Shown piece after piece: positions 44,105 through 53,748 of a DNA stretch of 64,000 nt. A program made the position numbers and the translations under genes. Numbering within the stretch: the first letter of the stretch is position 1; each line of letters opens with the position of its first letter. Source of the stretch: Parafilimonas terrae (lineage in GTDB: Bacteria; Bacteroidota; Bacteroidia; Chitinophagales; Chitinophagaceae); the NCBI RefSeq assembly GCF_900115755.1, contig NZ_FOXQ01000016.1, forward strand, positions 35,855-99,854, given 5' to 3'. The notes beneath the pieces were generated by a model. That model did no database searches. It had not been told where the DNA came from and was given only the letters and a program-made list of their open reading frames with translations.

Positions 44105-44566
44105 ATGTATAATTTCCTGCTTGGCCTGCACAATTTATTACGCTGGGTAATTTTATTGCTGCTGATCATAAATCTTTTGAGGCACATCGCTGCTGTTAAA
44201 AAGCCTTTTGGTGCAACCGATAAAAAGCTTGGTTTAGTGCTCATGATTTTTGCCCATATTCAATTGCTTATTGGATTATATGAATGGTTTGCCGGTTCAT
44301 GGGGGCTTCAGAATTTTATGAATAACGGGGCTGAAGTAATGCGCAACAGCGCCAGCCGCTTTTTTGCAGTTGAACATACCGTAGGAATGATCGTGGCGAT
44401 TATATTGATTACCGTAGCCCGGGGTGTGTACCGCAAGAGTATAACCGATGATAAAAAACACAGGCGTTGCATATTATTATACACATTTGCGCTTTTGATA
44501 ATACTGGCTATGATCCCCTGGCCGGGCATGTATGAGTTTGGCAGAAACCTGGTGCCGTCATTTTAG
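44105..44566 (+). CDS. Four-helix integral membrane protein (cytochrome b-like?)
   Basis: A 153-residue protein with four predicted transmembrane segments (about residues 12-26, 43-59, 88-105, 124-140). Histidines at 9, 27, 51 and 90 are placed near helix ends, which could ligate heme as in small cytochrome b-like proteins. I cannot prove this from sequence. No partner genes are next to it. It lies immediately left of the large intergenic region that precedes the exopolysaccharide locus. Confidence 0.6.
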   Translation: MYNFLLGLHNLLRWVILLLLIINLLRHIAAVKKPFGATDKKLGLVLMIFAHIQLLIGLYEWFAGSWGLQNFMNNGAEVMRNSASRFFAVEHTVGMIVAIILITVARGVYRKSITDDKKHRRCILLYTFALLIILAMIPWPGMYEFGRNLVPSF

Positions 44567-45410
44567 GTTTTCGGAATGTTCGCCGGTAGATAGCAACATC
44601 CTTAGTAAACTATAGCAATCGTTTTAGCCATTTATCAATATTTACCGGGATTGTGATGGCTTCCTCCATACCTCCTTGTACTCTCCTCCATACTTCCTTC
44701 ATATCTGGAGCATGAGAGCTGCATGGATGTTTCTACCTCAGCCGGCACTTTCTGTTTTCTTCCTCATAAAAGAAATAAAAAATTAACAGGCAAAAAACGA
44801 TAAGTTCATTTTTGCCCCGATTTTGAAAATTCCTTTTTTATCCTTTCTTTTGCGGCCTGTTAAATAAATCTGTGAAACCGGAAGAACCAACAATGCTTAC
44901 CACTTTGTTGTTTATTGCCTCGAACGAATTAAGCCTGCCTTTTACTGTATCCCGTACTCCGCCTAAGAAGTATATAATTATACTTCAGTGAAAACATATT
45001 GGCCATGCCATAGCTATATTCACTTAAAACCTGGCTCGTCCGGTGGGAGTGAGGACGGCGAAGCCGTGAATAAACAGGGAGGTAGTTGATTGGTTGATAA
45101 GTTGATTGGTTGACAGGTAAGAAACCGGGAATAAACTTGTGAACAAGTGAACCGTGAACGCTTGAACTATAGGGGCAAGTGGAATTGGGAATAAGGAATT
45201 TGGGGGAAAGTTGATTGGTTGATAAGTTGATAAGTAAGAAAATAGTAATAAACTTGTGAACAAGTGAGTCAACAGTCTACAGCGCCAACGCCCGTAGCTC
45301 ACAGCTCGTAGCTCGAAGCTTCTCCTCCCTTGCAGCTTGAGGCCTGCAGCTTGTAGCTTTCCTCCTGTGATATATTTTTTTAAATAAGCGCCATAGCGTT
45401 ATTTTATAGA
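44567..45410. other. 844-bp intergenic region with low-complexity repeats
   Basis: No convincing gene. The right part holds the repeated phrase GTTGATTGGTTGATAAGTTG with trailing AATAAACTTGTGAACAAGTGA twice (45085-45150 and 45210-45267), plus AGCTC(A/G)-type repeats at 45290-45330. A stop-to-stop open stretch on the minus strand (44838-44988) has protein-like composition but no start codon. The promoter of the exopolysaccharide locus must lie at its right end, but I see no clear TAnnTTTG box there. Confidence 0.6.
45085..45267. repeat. Low-complexity tandem repeat, two imperfect units
   Basis: Two units (45085-45150, 45210-45267) share about 20 bases of GTTGATTGGTTGATAAG and end with an identical 19-base block ATAAACTTGTGAACAAGTG. 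A weaker relative lies at about 22455-22545. No coding potential. Confidence 0.7.
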
Positions 45411-46694
45411 ATGAATACCAGGATAGCTGTAATTGGATTGGGTTATGTAGGCTTGCCTCTTGCCCTGGAATTTGCCAAACATTTTGCAGTTACCGGCTTC
45501 GATATAAATAGCCAGCGGATCGCTGAATTGAGTGAAGGGAAAGACCGCACACTGGAAGCAGAACCCGGTGTTTTACAGGCCGTTTTAAAACAGGGCAACA
45601 ATAATTCCAAAGGAATTTATTTTACAAATGCACTTGCAGATATAAAAGCGGCCAACATTTATATTATAACCGTTCCAACACCGGTTGACCGGTATAATGC
45701 CCCCGACCTGAGTTATTTGTTGCAGGCTTCTGAAATGACCGGGCGGGTTTTAAAACCGGGGGACACAGTTATTTATGAATCAACTGTTTACCCGGGATGC
45801 ACAGAAGAAGAATGTGTGCCTGTATTAGAGAAAGCCTCCGGTCTTGTATTTAATAAAGATTTTTATGTGGGATATTCGCCGGAACGTATCAATCCGGGTG
45901 ACAAAGTGAATAAGCTGGTGAATATTAAAAAGGTAACATCGGGTTCAACGCCGGAAGCTGCAGAAAGAATTGATAGTTTATATAAAACCATCATAACCGC
46001 AGGCACGCATAAAGCGCCCAATATAAAGGTAGCCGAAGCTTCCAAAGCTATTGAAAATGCCCAACGGGACGTAAATATTTCTTTTGTAAATGAACTGGCG
46101 CTCATATTCGACCGTATTGGTATTGATACAAATGATGTGCTGGAGGCCGCCGCCACCAAATGGAATTTTTTAAAATTCAGGCCTGGTTTGGTAGGCGGGC
46201 ATTGTATAAGCGTTGATCCTTATTACCTGGCTCATAAAGCAACTTCGCTTGGTTATCATCCCCAGGTAATATTGTCTGGCAGAAGGGTAAATGATATGAT
46301 GGGCGCTTTTATAGCGGGTAAGGTGGTAAAGCTGATGATAAAAAAAGGGCATACCATAAAAGGCTGTAAGGCTTTATTGCTGGGCCTGGCTTTTAAGGAA
46401 AACTGCCCCGATATAAGAAACAGCAAGGTGATTGATATATACAACGAACTGCGGCAATTTGGAGTGGAAACAGATGTATATGACCCGCTGGCAGACAGGG
46501 AAGAGGTAATGAAGGAATTGGGAATCGGGATGGTAAGCAGGCAAGAGACAGATAAAAATTATGCGGCGGTTATTATTGCGGTGGCACACCGCGAATTCCT
46601 CGAAATGGATTTTATGCCATACAAAAAGAATAATGCAGTTATTTTTGATGTAAAAGGATGTATTGGCAAAGAACTTGCTGATGCAAGGCTATAG
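45411..46694 (+). CDS. UDP-N-acetyl-sugar 6-dehydrogenase (Vi/WbpA type)
   Basis: A 427-residue nucleotide-sugar dehydrogenase that makes a UDP-hexuronic acid. N-terminal Rossmann RIAVIGLGYVGLPLALEF, catalytic C265 in VGGHCISVDPYYLAHKA, and the C-terminal substrate domain (LGLAFKENCPDIRNSKV) are complete. The subgroup resembles TviB and WbpO (UDP-GalNAc or UDP-GlcNAc dehydrogenases). It is the first gene of the exopolysaccharide locus and would supply an acidic sugar. Confidence 0.92.
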   Translation: MNTRIAVIGLGYVGLPLALEFAKHFAVTGFDINSQRIAELSEGKDRTLEAEPGVLQAVLKQGNNNSKGIYFTNALADIKAANIYIITVPTPVDRYNAPDLSYLLQASEMTGRVLKPGDTVIYESTVYPGCTEEECVPVLEKASGLVFNKDFYVGYSPERINPGDKVNKLVNIKKVTSGSTPEAAERIDSLYKTIITAGTHKAPNIKVAEASKAIENAQRDVNISFVNELALIFDRIGIDTNDVLEAAATKWNFLKFRPGLVGGHCISVDPYYLAHKATSLGYHPQVILSGRRVNDMMGAFIAGKVVKLMIKKGHTIKGCKALLLGLAFKENCPDIRNSKVIDIYNELRQFGVETDVYDPLADREEVMKELGIGMVSRQETDKNYAAVIIAVAHREFLEMDFMPYKKNNAVIFDVKGCIGKELADARL

Positions 46695-46784
46695 CTTGAT
46701 ATTGAAAAAATTTATTATACCAGTATAGTATTTGATTTTTAAGCCAATCTGTGCTTATTTTGATTTATTTAAAATACATTCATT

Positions 46785-47630
46785 GTGAATTATAAAGGTT
46801 CCCGGAAAAAAAACCAGCTAACTGAAACCATATTCAACTGCAATGTTGTAAGGCTGTTTTTATATTTTGTATTTTTTTGTATTGCCTGTACATCATGTAC
46901 GTCCTATAAAAATATACCTTATTTCAAAGATTTTCCTGATACAGCTTATCGCGCCTCGGTGCAAATGCAGGCTTTTAAAAGCCCGGTGATAAAGCCGGAT
47001 GATTTATTAAGCATTACAATTGAAACGGTAGATCCCGATATCACAGCTTTGTTAAACAGCGCTAATGCCGTAACCCAGGCTATTGGTGCTGCAAACAGTC
47101 CCCAGCTTCAAACCGTATCGGGGTACTTGGTTGACAAGAACGGTGAGGTAGAATTACCGTTTGCAGGCAAATTAAAGCTGGAGGGCAATACTACTGTGGA
47201 AGCCAGGGAGGTGGTTCGCGCTGCGATGGAAAAATATATAAAAGACCCTATTGTAAACGTAAAATTCAGCAATTTTAAGGTAACCGTTTTTGGGGAAGTG
47301 GCCCGGCCGGCCACTTATATAATGCCCACGGAAAAAGTTACTTTGTTTGATGCTTTAAGCCAGGCAGGGGATCTTACCATATTCGGACGAAGGGAGAATG
47401 TAACCGTCATCCGCGACACATTGGATAATAAAAAGAATATGGTGCATTTAAATCTTAATTCGAAGGATATAATAAGTTCACCTTATTTCTTCCTGCAGCC
47501 CAATGATGTGGTGTATGTGGAACCCAATGAATCAAAGGCCAGGAGCACAGATGCAGCACGTAACCGTAATATAACCATCATTGCCTCTTTACTTTCTATA
47601 ATATTGGTTGCAGTAAGCCGAATAAGATAA
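46785..47630 (+). CDS. Polysaccharide export lipoprotein, Wza-like
   Basis: A 281-residue outer-membrane lipoprotein of the polysaccharide export family. It begins at a GTG; lipobox ends CTSC (about residue 36-39), then YKNIPYFKDFPD and VIKPDDLLSITIETVDPD. The Poly_export (VSGYLVDKNGEVELPFAGKLKL) and SLBB-like domains (VTVFGEVARPATYIMPTEKVTLFDAL) follow, ending in a C-terminal hydrophobic anchor. It forms the outer-membrane export channel with the Wzc-like protein encoded next. Confidence 0.9.
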   Translation: MNYKGSRKKNQLTETIFNCNVVRLFLYFVFFCIACTSCTSYKNIPYFKDFPDTAYRASVQMQAFKSPVIKPDDLLSITIETVDPDITALLNSANAVTQAIGAANSPQLQTVSGYLVDKNGEVELPFAGKLKLEGNTTVEAREVVRAAMEKYIKDPIVNVKFSNFKVTVFGEVARPATYIMPTEKVTLFDALSQAGDLTIFGRRENVTVIRDTLDNKKNMVHLNLNSKDIISSPYFFLQPNDVVYVEPNESKARSTDAARNRNITIIASLLSIILVAVSRIR

Positions 47631-47641
47631 TAATCTATAGA

Positions 47642-49996
47642 ATGAATAATTACAATAAAAGAAAGACATCTGAGGATGAAGATGTTTTTGATATACAAAA
47701 ATTAATTGCCCGCCTGCTTGATCATTGGCTGTTGTTTGCCATTAGCCTCGTGGTGTGCCTGGTTTTAAGCGTAGCTTTTATCTGGTATGCCACACCCCAG
47801 TACAACGTACACGCACAGGTACTGGTGAAAGATGACCAAAACAGCAGCAATTCTGCTTTTTCTTTTGTCGGGGGATCGCAGATGCAGCAACTGGGGAGTC
47901 TGTTTGGCATAAAAAGCAATGTAAATGATGAACTGGGCATACTGGAAACCAGGGACCTCCTGGAGCAGGTGGTGAAAGACCTTAGCCTTAATGTTGTTTA
48001 TTATAATAAGGGCGTGGTTAAGTCTGTTGAAATGTATGGGAATAGCCCTTTTAAAGCAGTATTTATTCCTTTAAATGATTCTACGCAGGCAGCTTTGATT
48101 GATATTGTTTTTGATAGCAAACATAGCAGCTTTTCGTTGTCAAGCAGCGATATCATTATTAATTCTGCCAAGGCAAAATTCGGCGATACGCTTATTACTT
48201 CTGCAGGCATACTTGTATTTACAAAAACGGGATTGCCTTTTTCGGGTGAAAATTATGCAATATCCCTGAATTCAATAGATGCTACGGTAACCAATCTCCA
48301 GCCGGCGCTTACTGTAAACATACCTGATGACCAATCAAATATTATCAGCTTAACCTTAAATAATAACGTACCGCGGAAAGGCGAAGATATCCTTCAAAAA
48401 CTAATTGATGTATATGTGCAACGCAACCTCAACGAAAAGAACAAGATATCTGATAGCACACTCGCATTCATAAAAGACAGGGTAGCCATTGTGGCAGCAG
48501 ACCTCAATAATATAGAAGCCGGCATTCAGGGCTTTAAACAAAAGAATAAACTGGCTGATATTGATGAACAGGCTAAAGCCTTGGTGGGTAGCGCCAGCGA
48601 ATATTATAACAAGCTGAATGAAACCGATGTACAGCTTAATATCGTAAAGACCATGCTGGATGGTGTAAAAGCGGATACTAGACGGCCCATACCTACCCTT
48701 GTAAATGCCGATCCGAATTTTGTTGCGCTCGTGGGAAAATACAATACGCTTATAAGCCAGCGTGATAAATTACTGCTTTCTACAACCAAGGATAATCCGC
48801 TAATTGTAAGCATCAATAATCAGTTGGAAGTGGTGCGGGGTGATATGATTCAAAACCTGGAAAATCAGTTGCATGCCTTGCAGGTAACCCGCAGCAGTAT
48901 CACCGCCCAAAACGCGCAGATCAGCAATGTGATAAGTGAGGTGCCAGCACAGGAAAGGCAATATGTGGATTTATCAAGAGAAAGGGATGTGAAACAGGCG
49001 CTCTACCTGTTTTTATTGCAGCAGGAAGAAACTACGGCTATCACTAAGGCTTCAAATATTCCAAGCGCCAGCATTATTGCGGTGCCTAAATCGGAATTTA
49101 AACCCTATTTTCCGTCTAAAATCTTAATTCTCGCGATAGGGGTATTAGCCGGAATTGCTTTGCCTGGTGGTTTTCTTATTTTTAAATATACTTTAAACAA
49201 AACTATTGACTCGAAAGACGATATTACAACTAATACTAACTGCCCAATATTAGCTGAAATAGGACACAGTGATGATGTTTCCGGGGTTTTAAAGCAAGAA
49301 TATTCCCGTTCTGTATTGGCTGAACAGTTTCGTATTTTCCGTGCCAATATGGATTTTCTGGTGGGCGGAAAAACTTGTCCAAAAATATTGTTAACTTCTA
49401 CAATGACGGGTGAAGGGAAAACCTTTATATCTGTAAATCTGGCACAGATATATGCTTTTTCGGGCAAGAAAGTGCTCTTAATGGAAATGGATTTACGCAA
49501 GCCCAAGCTCTCAGCTATGCTTAATATGTCTAATGATAATGGATTTACGAATTATGCCATCTCTCATAGCAGCAGCATTCATAATTTTATTAAGGAATAT
49601 GCTGGAAGCGAAAATATTTTTGTCTTAAGTTCAGGCCCTATTCCTCCTAATCCCGCTGAGCTTTTAATGTCTCCAAAAGTGAGCGAAATGTTTGACCAGC
49701 TTGAACAGGAATTTGACGTTATCATTATAGATTCTCCTCCTATAGGTGCCGTCGCAGATGCACAGATACTTAGTAAGCATAGCGATGTTCACTTGTATAT
49801 AGTAAGACAAGGATATTCCTATAAAAGAAGTCTTGAGATAGTAAATGATCTAAAGGAAAATAATAAGATACCCAATCTTTATTTGGTAGTAAATGATGTA
49901 AAGCAAGGTGCTTCTTATCGTTATGGATACGGATACGGATATGGATATGGATATGGATATGGTTACAATGAAAATAAAAAAAGATCAAAATCTTAG
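47642..49996 (+). CDS. Wzc-like chain-length regulator with BY-kinase domain
   Basis: A 784-residue inner-membrane protein. An N-terminal Wzz domain between two transmembrane segments (about 33-53 and 493-512) includes coiled-coil helices; the cytoplasmic tyrosine kinase has Walker A STMTGEGKTFISVNLA around residue 600, A' VLLMEMDLRKPKL and B FDVIIIDSPPIGAVADAQ. The C-terminus is a Tyr-rich tail: seven Y-G repeats followed by YNENKKRSKS, which is the autophosphorylation cluster. It governs polymer length and export; 11 bases after the Wza-like gene. Confidence 0.92.
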   Translation: MNNYNKRKTSEDEDVFDIQKLIARLLDHWLLFAISLVVCLVLSVAFIWYATPQYNVHAQVLVKDDQNSSNSAFSFVGGSQMQQLGSLFGIKSNVNDELGILETRDLLEQVVKDLSLNVVYYNKGVVKSVEMYGNSPFKAVFIPLNDSTQAALIDIVFDSKHSSFSLSSSDIIINSAKAKFGDTLITSAGILVFTKTGLPFSGENYAISLNSIDATVTNLQPALTVNIPDDQSNIISLTLNNNVPRKGEDILQKLIDVYVQRNLNEKNKISDSTLAFIKDRVAIVAADLNNIEAGIQGFKQKNKLADIDEQAKALVGSASEYYNKLNETDVQLNIVKTMLDGVKADTRRPIPTLVNADPNFVALVGKYNTLISQRDKLLLSTTKDNPLIVSINNQLEVVRGDMIQNLENQLHALQVTRSSITAQNAQISNVISEVPAQERQYVDLSRERDVKQALYLFLLQQEETTAITKASNIPSASIIAVPKSEFKPYFPSKILILAIGVLAGIALPGGFLIFKYTLNKTIDSKDDITTNTNCPILAEIGHSDDVSGVLKQEYSRSVLAEQFRIFRANMDFLVGGKTCPKILLTSTMTGEGKTFISVNLAQIYAFSGKKVLLMEMDLRKPKLSAMLNMSNDNGFTNYAISHSSSIHNFIKEYAGSENIFVLSSGPIPPNPAELLMSPKVSEMFDQLEQEFDVIIIDSPPIGAVADAQILSKHSDVHLYIVRQGYSYKRSLEIVNDLKENNKIPNLYLVVNDVKQGASYRYGYGYGYGYGYGYGYNENKKRSKS
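49922..49966 (+). repeat. Hexanucleotide repeat coding for the Wzc Tyr-Gly tail
   Basis: Seven tandem hexamers TA(T/C)GG(A/T) plus a final TAC, in frame. Changes in copy number would change the number of phosphorylatable tyrosines without a frameshift. Confidence 0.85.
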
Positions 49997-50091
49997 TTTT
50001 AATTGTATGAATACTTTATTGATTGTCCTCTCATTTTAATTGAACCATTACTAATTGATTCAAAAAAGCAGCTTATAATTTTTACGGCAGA

Positions 50092-51465
50092 ATGTTATCA
50101 GTTATAACTAAAAGGCTAAAGTCTAAATTTAAGAAAGATAAAGATTTTAAAGAAATTGCTAAAGGGGGGGGGACGTCATTTATAGTCAACGCGATCGGAA
50201 TGGGTTTTGGATACTTCTTTGTAATTCTAGTATCTAAAATTTATGGCAGTAATTCAGCCTCAATATACGGAAGATATGTATTAGTTACGTTATTGCTTCG
50301 TATTGGAAGTATTGTAACCCGTTTTGGCTGCGATACTTCTATGCTTAGATTTGTTGCCGCTTTTGCACCCAGAAAACTGGGGGGTAATATAAAGCAGATA
50401 TCTAAAAAATTTTCAAGACTCCTTTTATTATTTGGTATTATTACCTCTACTATTGTTGTTATAGGCTCCTCGTTTTGGGGGAAAATTCTTAAGATGCCTC
50501 AAAACATTGTCATTTTATCTGCATTCTTTATATTGCCAATGGCGTTTGGTTTATTTTATTCTCAGAGTCTTAGAGGTTTAAAAAAAATAGGAATTTCATC
50601 ATTTTTGCGTACTTCAGCATTGCCCACTCTTAACTTTATATTGTTGCCATTGTTTTTGTTATTTGTGCCTAAGCAATCAATTTTATATAATGATTTACCC
50701 ACCTATGCTTTTTTTACAGCTATTTTGATTACAAGTTTAATAGGATTTATTTTTTGGAAAAAATTTCAAAGTGCGGTGAGTAATAATGATAATTTTGATG
50801 CCTCACACAGCAAATCATATAAACAACTTATAAATAATTCATACCCGCTACTTCTTGTAGAATCAATGAGCTTTTTAAGTACTTGGATTGATCAATTAAT
50901 GCTAGGCGTAATGGGCTCAAATGAAGATGTTGGAATCTTAAATTTATGCGTAAAATATGGGATGCTTTCGTCTCTTTCACTACAAGCAATTAATACCATT
51001 TCTGCGCCTAAATTCTCTGAATATTTTTTTAATAAAGATTATAAAAATCTTGCTAAAAACTTTAGAAGTACAACTAAGATCATTTTTTGGACCACCTTTC
51101 CAATAGTCACTTGCTTTATTATTTTCCCTTCCTTCTTCCTAAATATAATGGGTAAATCCTTTAGCAGTGGTAGTCTTGCATTGGTTCTTTTAAGTGTCGC
51201 AGCTTTAATCAATGTAATGACAGGTTCGGTTGGAATACTTTTGCAAATGACGGGACATCAAAAAATCGTTCAAAATGTGTTGTTAATTAGCGTTGTTATT
51301 GAAGTTTTTCTTAATGCTATTCTAATACCTTCTTATGGAGTAACTGGGGCCGCTATTGCCAGTATTTCAGGCACTTCTATACGGAATTTTTCATTAAGCT
51401 ATTATGTTAAAAAGTATTTTGGATTTAATAGTATTTATTTCCCTGGATTAAGAAATCTTAGTTAA
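50092..51465 (+). CDS. Oligosaccharide flippase, Wzx family
   Basis: A 457-residue polytopic protein with about 12-14 hydrophobic helices typical of the MATE/MOP Wzx flippases (for example GFGYFFVILVSKIYGS, then SILYNDLPTYAFFTAILITSLIGF). It would flip the undecaprenyl-linked repeat unit to the periplasm. Its codons 25-27 are encoded by a run of nine G (50164-50172), unusual in this AT-rich DNA. Normal length. Confidence 0.88.
   Translation: MLSVITKRLKSKFKKDKDFKEIAKGGGTSFIVNAIGMGFGYFFVILVSKIYGSNSASIYGRYVLVTLLLRIGSIVTRFGCDTSMLRFVAAFAPRKLGGNIKQISKKFSRLLLLFGIITSTIVVIGSSFWGKILKMPQNIVILSAFFILPMAFGLFYSQSLRGLKKIGISSFLRTSALPTLNFILLPLFLLFVPKQSILYNDLPTYAFFTAILITSLIGFIFWKKFQSAVSNNDNFDASHSKSYKQLINNSYPLLLVESMSFLSTWIDQLMLGVMGSNEDVGILNLCVKYGMLSSLSLQAINTISAPKFSEYFFNKDYKNLAKNFRSTTKIIFWTTFPIVTCFIIFPSFFLNIMGKSFSSGSLALVLLSVAALINVMTGSVGILLQMTGHQKIVQNVLLISVVIEVFLNAILIPSYGVTGAAIASISGTSIRNFSLSYYVKKYFGFNSIYFPGLRNLS
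50164..50172 (+). repeat. Nine-G homopolymer inside wzx
   Basis: A run of nine G encoding three Gly residues 25 codons into the gene. Length changes by one or two bases would shift the frame and switch off flippase production. Confidence 0.9.
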
Positions 51466-51504
51466 TCAAGATGAGATAATTACTTAATAATCAAAATCAT
51501 CAAA

Positions 51505-52404
51505 ATGAAATTACCTAATTTTTTTTGTGGGGGGGCACCTAAGTCTGGAACAACGACAATCTATGATATCTTGAAGCAGCATCCTCAAGTTTTTTTACCT
51601 AAACTGAAAGAGCCTAATTTCTTTAACCGTGAAGATTATTTCAAAAAAGGAATTGAATGGTATTTAAAGACATTTTATAATACTAGTGAGGAGAAAAAAA
51701 TTATTGGTGATTTCACACCTTCATATCTTGCTAGTGAAATGGTTCCACATCGGATATTAAGTTTTATTGGAAAAGATGTGAAATTCCTTTTTATTTTAAG
51801 AAATCCTGTTGATAGAGCGTATTCTCATTTTCTTCACAATAAAAGAGATGAAAGAGAACCATATGATTTTGAAACAGCACTTCAGGAAGAACAAGATAGA
51901 ATTATCAAATATAAGAAGCCAGATACCTATTTCTTGGCTTTAAAATTTGGTTATGTATGGCAGAGTTTATATGCAAACACTATACTAACTTATCGGCAAT
52001 TATTTGGAAAAGAAAGGGTAATGGTGTTGATCTTTGAAGAGCTTTTTGCCGATACTCCGAATTGTATAAAGTCAATACTTGATTTTCTTCAAATTGACAA
52101 ATCTATAAATTTGGATTTTAACATAGCAAGTAATCCAAGCAGTGTAGCGCGTTCTAAAATGATAAAAAAGCTAATAACTCATGATTCTGTAATAAAAAAG
52201 GGCATCAAAAAGATTATACCTTCAGTTACAATGAGGAAAAGGATAAGGAAATTTTTGCAGAAAAGCAACAATCAACCGAAGAAATATAAAAGCTTGGAGG
52301 TAGCAATAAAGCGAAATGTTTATAACACTTATTTTAAGAATGATGTAGAAAAGTTGGAAGTTTTGATAGAAAAAGATTTAAGTCATTGGAAATTTGATGC
52401 TTAA
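51505..52404 (+). CDS. PAPS-dependent sulfotransferase 1
   Basis: A 299-residue sulfotransferase. The 5'-phosphosulfate loop is GAPKSGTTTIYDILK near residue 9, and the 3'-phosphate motif is ILRNPVDRAYSHFLHN around residue 107. It would transfer sulfate from PAPS to a sugar hydroxyl. First of five such genes in the locus. Poly-T8 and G7 runs lie in its first 12 codons (51519-51535), in DNA otherwise AT-rich. Substrate specificity is not readable. Confidence 0.9.
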   Translation: MKLPNFFCGGAPKSGTTTIYDILKQHPQVFLPKLKEPNFFNREDYFKKGIEWYLKTFYNTSEEKKIIGDFTPSYLASEMVPHRILSFIGKDVKFLFILRNPVDRAYSHFLHNKRDEREPYDFETALQEEQDRIIKYKKPDTYFLALKFGYVWQSLYANTILTYRQLFGKERVMVLIFEELFADTPNCIKSILDFLQIDKSINLDFNIASNPSSVARSKMIKKLITHDSVIKKGIKKIIPSVTMRKRIRKFLQKSNNQPKKYKSLEVAIKRNVYNTYFKNDVEKLEVLIEKDLSHWKFDA

Positions 52405-52412
52405 TAATCGAC

Positions 52413-53726
52413 ATGAATAAACCATCTAAACAACTTTTGACGATTTTGCATGGCTTATTAATGCTATTGTGGGTCCTAAATGGAGGTAGTGTGCTTGCTG
52501 CGGTTGAAAGGAATACTGTTTATATTGCCTTTATAGTTGTTTTGATGCTTCTTTTTGTTCTTCGACAACCTAAGCTTAAACAAAGTGTAGTTACTGCTTT
52601 AGGATATAGCCTAATAATTGTGATTATCTGTTTATGCATAGTTTATATCTTCTCTATAAAGCCACAAGATATAATGCAGTATATATTTCAGTTAATTCAA
52701 TTCTTCATTCAAGGAATGTTCTGCGTGTATATTTTTAGTGTTTTTACGTATCAAAAATTTATAAAAATATTTTATAGACTACTCATCTTTGTACGTTTGC
52801 ATGCATTTGTCAGTGCTATACTATTCTTAATCTTACCCTTTCTTTTTTCAATAAATATGGGGAATGATTTTACTGGCTTCCAAGCACGATCTTTTCTTTA
52901 TTTATTTTATATGAGAGCTGATGAATATTCTTTTAGCCTGTTTGGAATTCCTTTTACAAGGAATCAAGGCCTTTTTTGGGAGCCTGGGGTATTACAATTT
53001 TATTTAAATCTTTTTTTATATTTCCAATTATACGTTTTCAAAACTAAGAACTTCTACATACTACTTACAATTGCTACAATCATCTCAACTTATTCAACTA
53101 CTGCATACGGTATAATGATAATCGTATTGTTTGGCTTTTTAATTAGGAGGATTAAAAAAAACCCAATTTTGATTTTGCCTATTATTTTAGTTGGAGCTTT
53201 ACTTTTTGTTCCTTTATTACAAGCTAATCTCGAAAACAAATTTGAAGGTGAACATCAAACTTCTTCAGCAGTAAGGTTATATGACTTAGTTCAACAGATA
53301 TTTGTTATAAAAGACAATTTTTTTACCGGGGTTGGCATCGATGACCAACAATATATGCGAATAAGAGTAAAATATGGGCTTCCCGAATATTTACAAAGTA
53401 TACTCGGTTATAATGAATTAGAAAGAGGAAGTTCTAATTCTATTCTTTTCATATTGGCAACAATGGGTGTGTTTATAGGAGGTTTATGGATATATGCATA
53501 TACGAAGCAATGTTTAATAAAAGAAAAGAGAGGATTGCTGACTTTTTTATTAGTTATTGGTGTTATGGCAGAACCATTATTGTTGAAACCCTTTTTTATT
53601 ACCTTTATTATAAGTGGTTTAATGATTTTGGCAGCCAAGTTTCAGCGGAAGGGGAAGCAGTCTCTATGGCAAGGTTCCAATCTCGACCTGACTGCAATAA
53701 ATCCTGCCTCAATTTCAAAAACCTAA
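52413..53726 (+). CDS. Wzy-like polysaccharide polymerase or O-antigen ligase
   Basis: A 437-residue polytopic protein with 10 or more transmembrane helices and a large periplasmic loop (about residues 265-340 with TGVGIDDQQYMR), the usual layout of O-antigen polymerases/ligases. It should join repeat units in the periplasm. No strict catalytic motif identifies it; assignment is by topology and position between sulfotransferase genes in a Wzx/Wza/Wzc locus. Confidence 0.78.
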   Translation: MNKPSKQLLTILHGLLMLLWVLNGGSVLAAVERNTVYIAFIVVLMLLFVLRQPKLKQSVVTALGYSLIIVIICLCIVYIFSIKPQDIMQYIFQLIQFFIQGMFCVYIFSVFTYQKFIKIFYRLLIFVRLHAFVSAILFLILPFLFSINMGNDFTGFQARSFLYLFYMRADEYSFSLFGIPFTRNQGLFWEPGVLQFYLNLFLYFQLYVFKTKNFYILLTIATIISTYSTTAYGIMIIVLFGFLIRRIKKNPILILPIILVGALLFVPLLQANLENKFEGEHQTSSAVRLYDLVQQIFVIKDNFFTGVGIDDQQYMRIRVKYGLPEYLQSILGYNELERGSSNSILFILATMGVFIGGLWIYAYTKQCLIKEKRGLLTFLLVIGVMAEPLLLKPFFITFIISGLMILAAKFQRKGKQSLWQGSNLDLTAINPASISKT

Positions 53727-53748
53727 AAGGTATCAGTTCCTTATTGTT

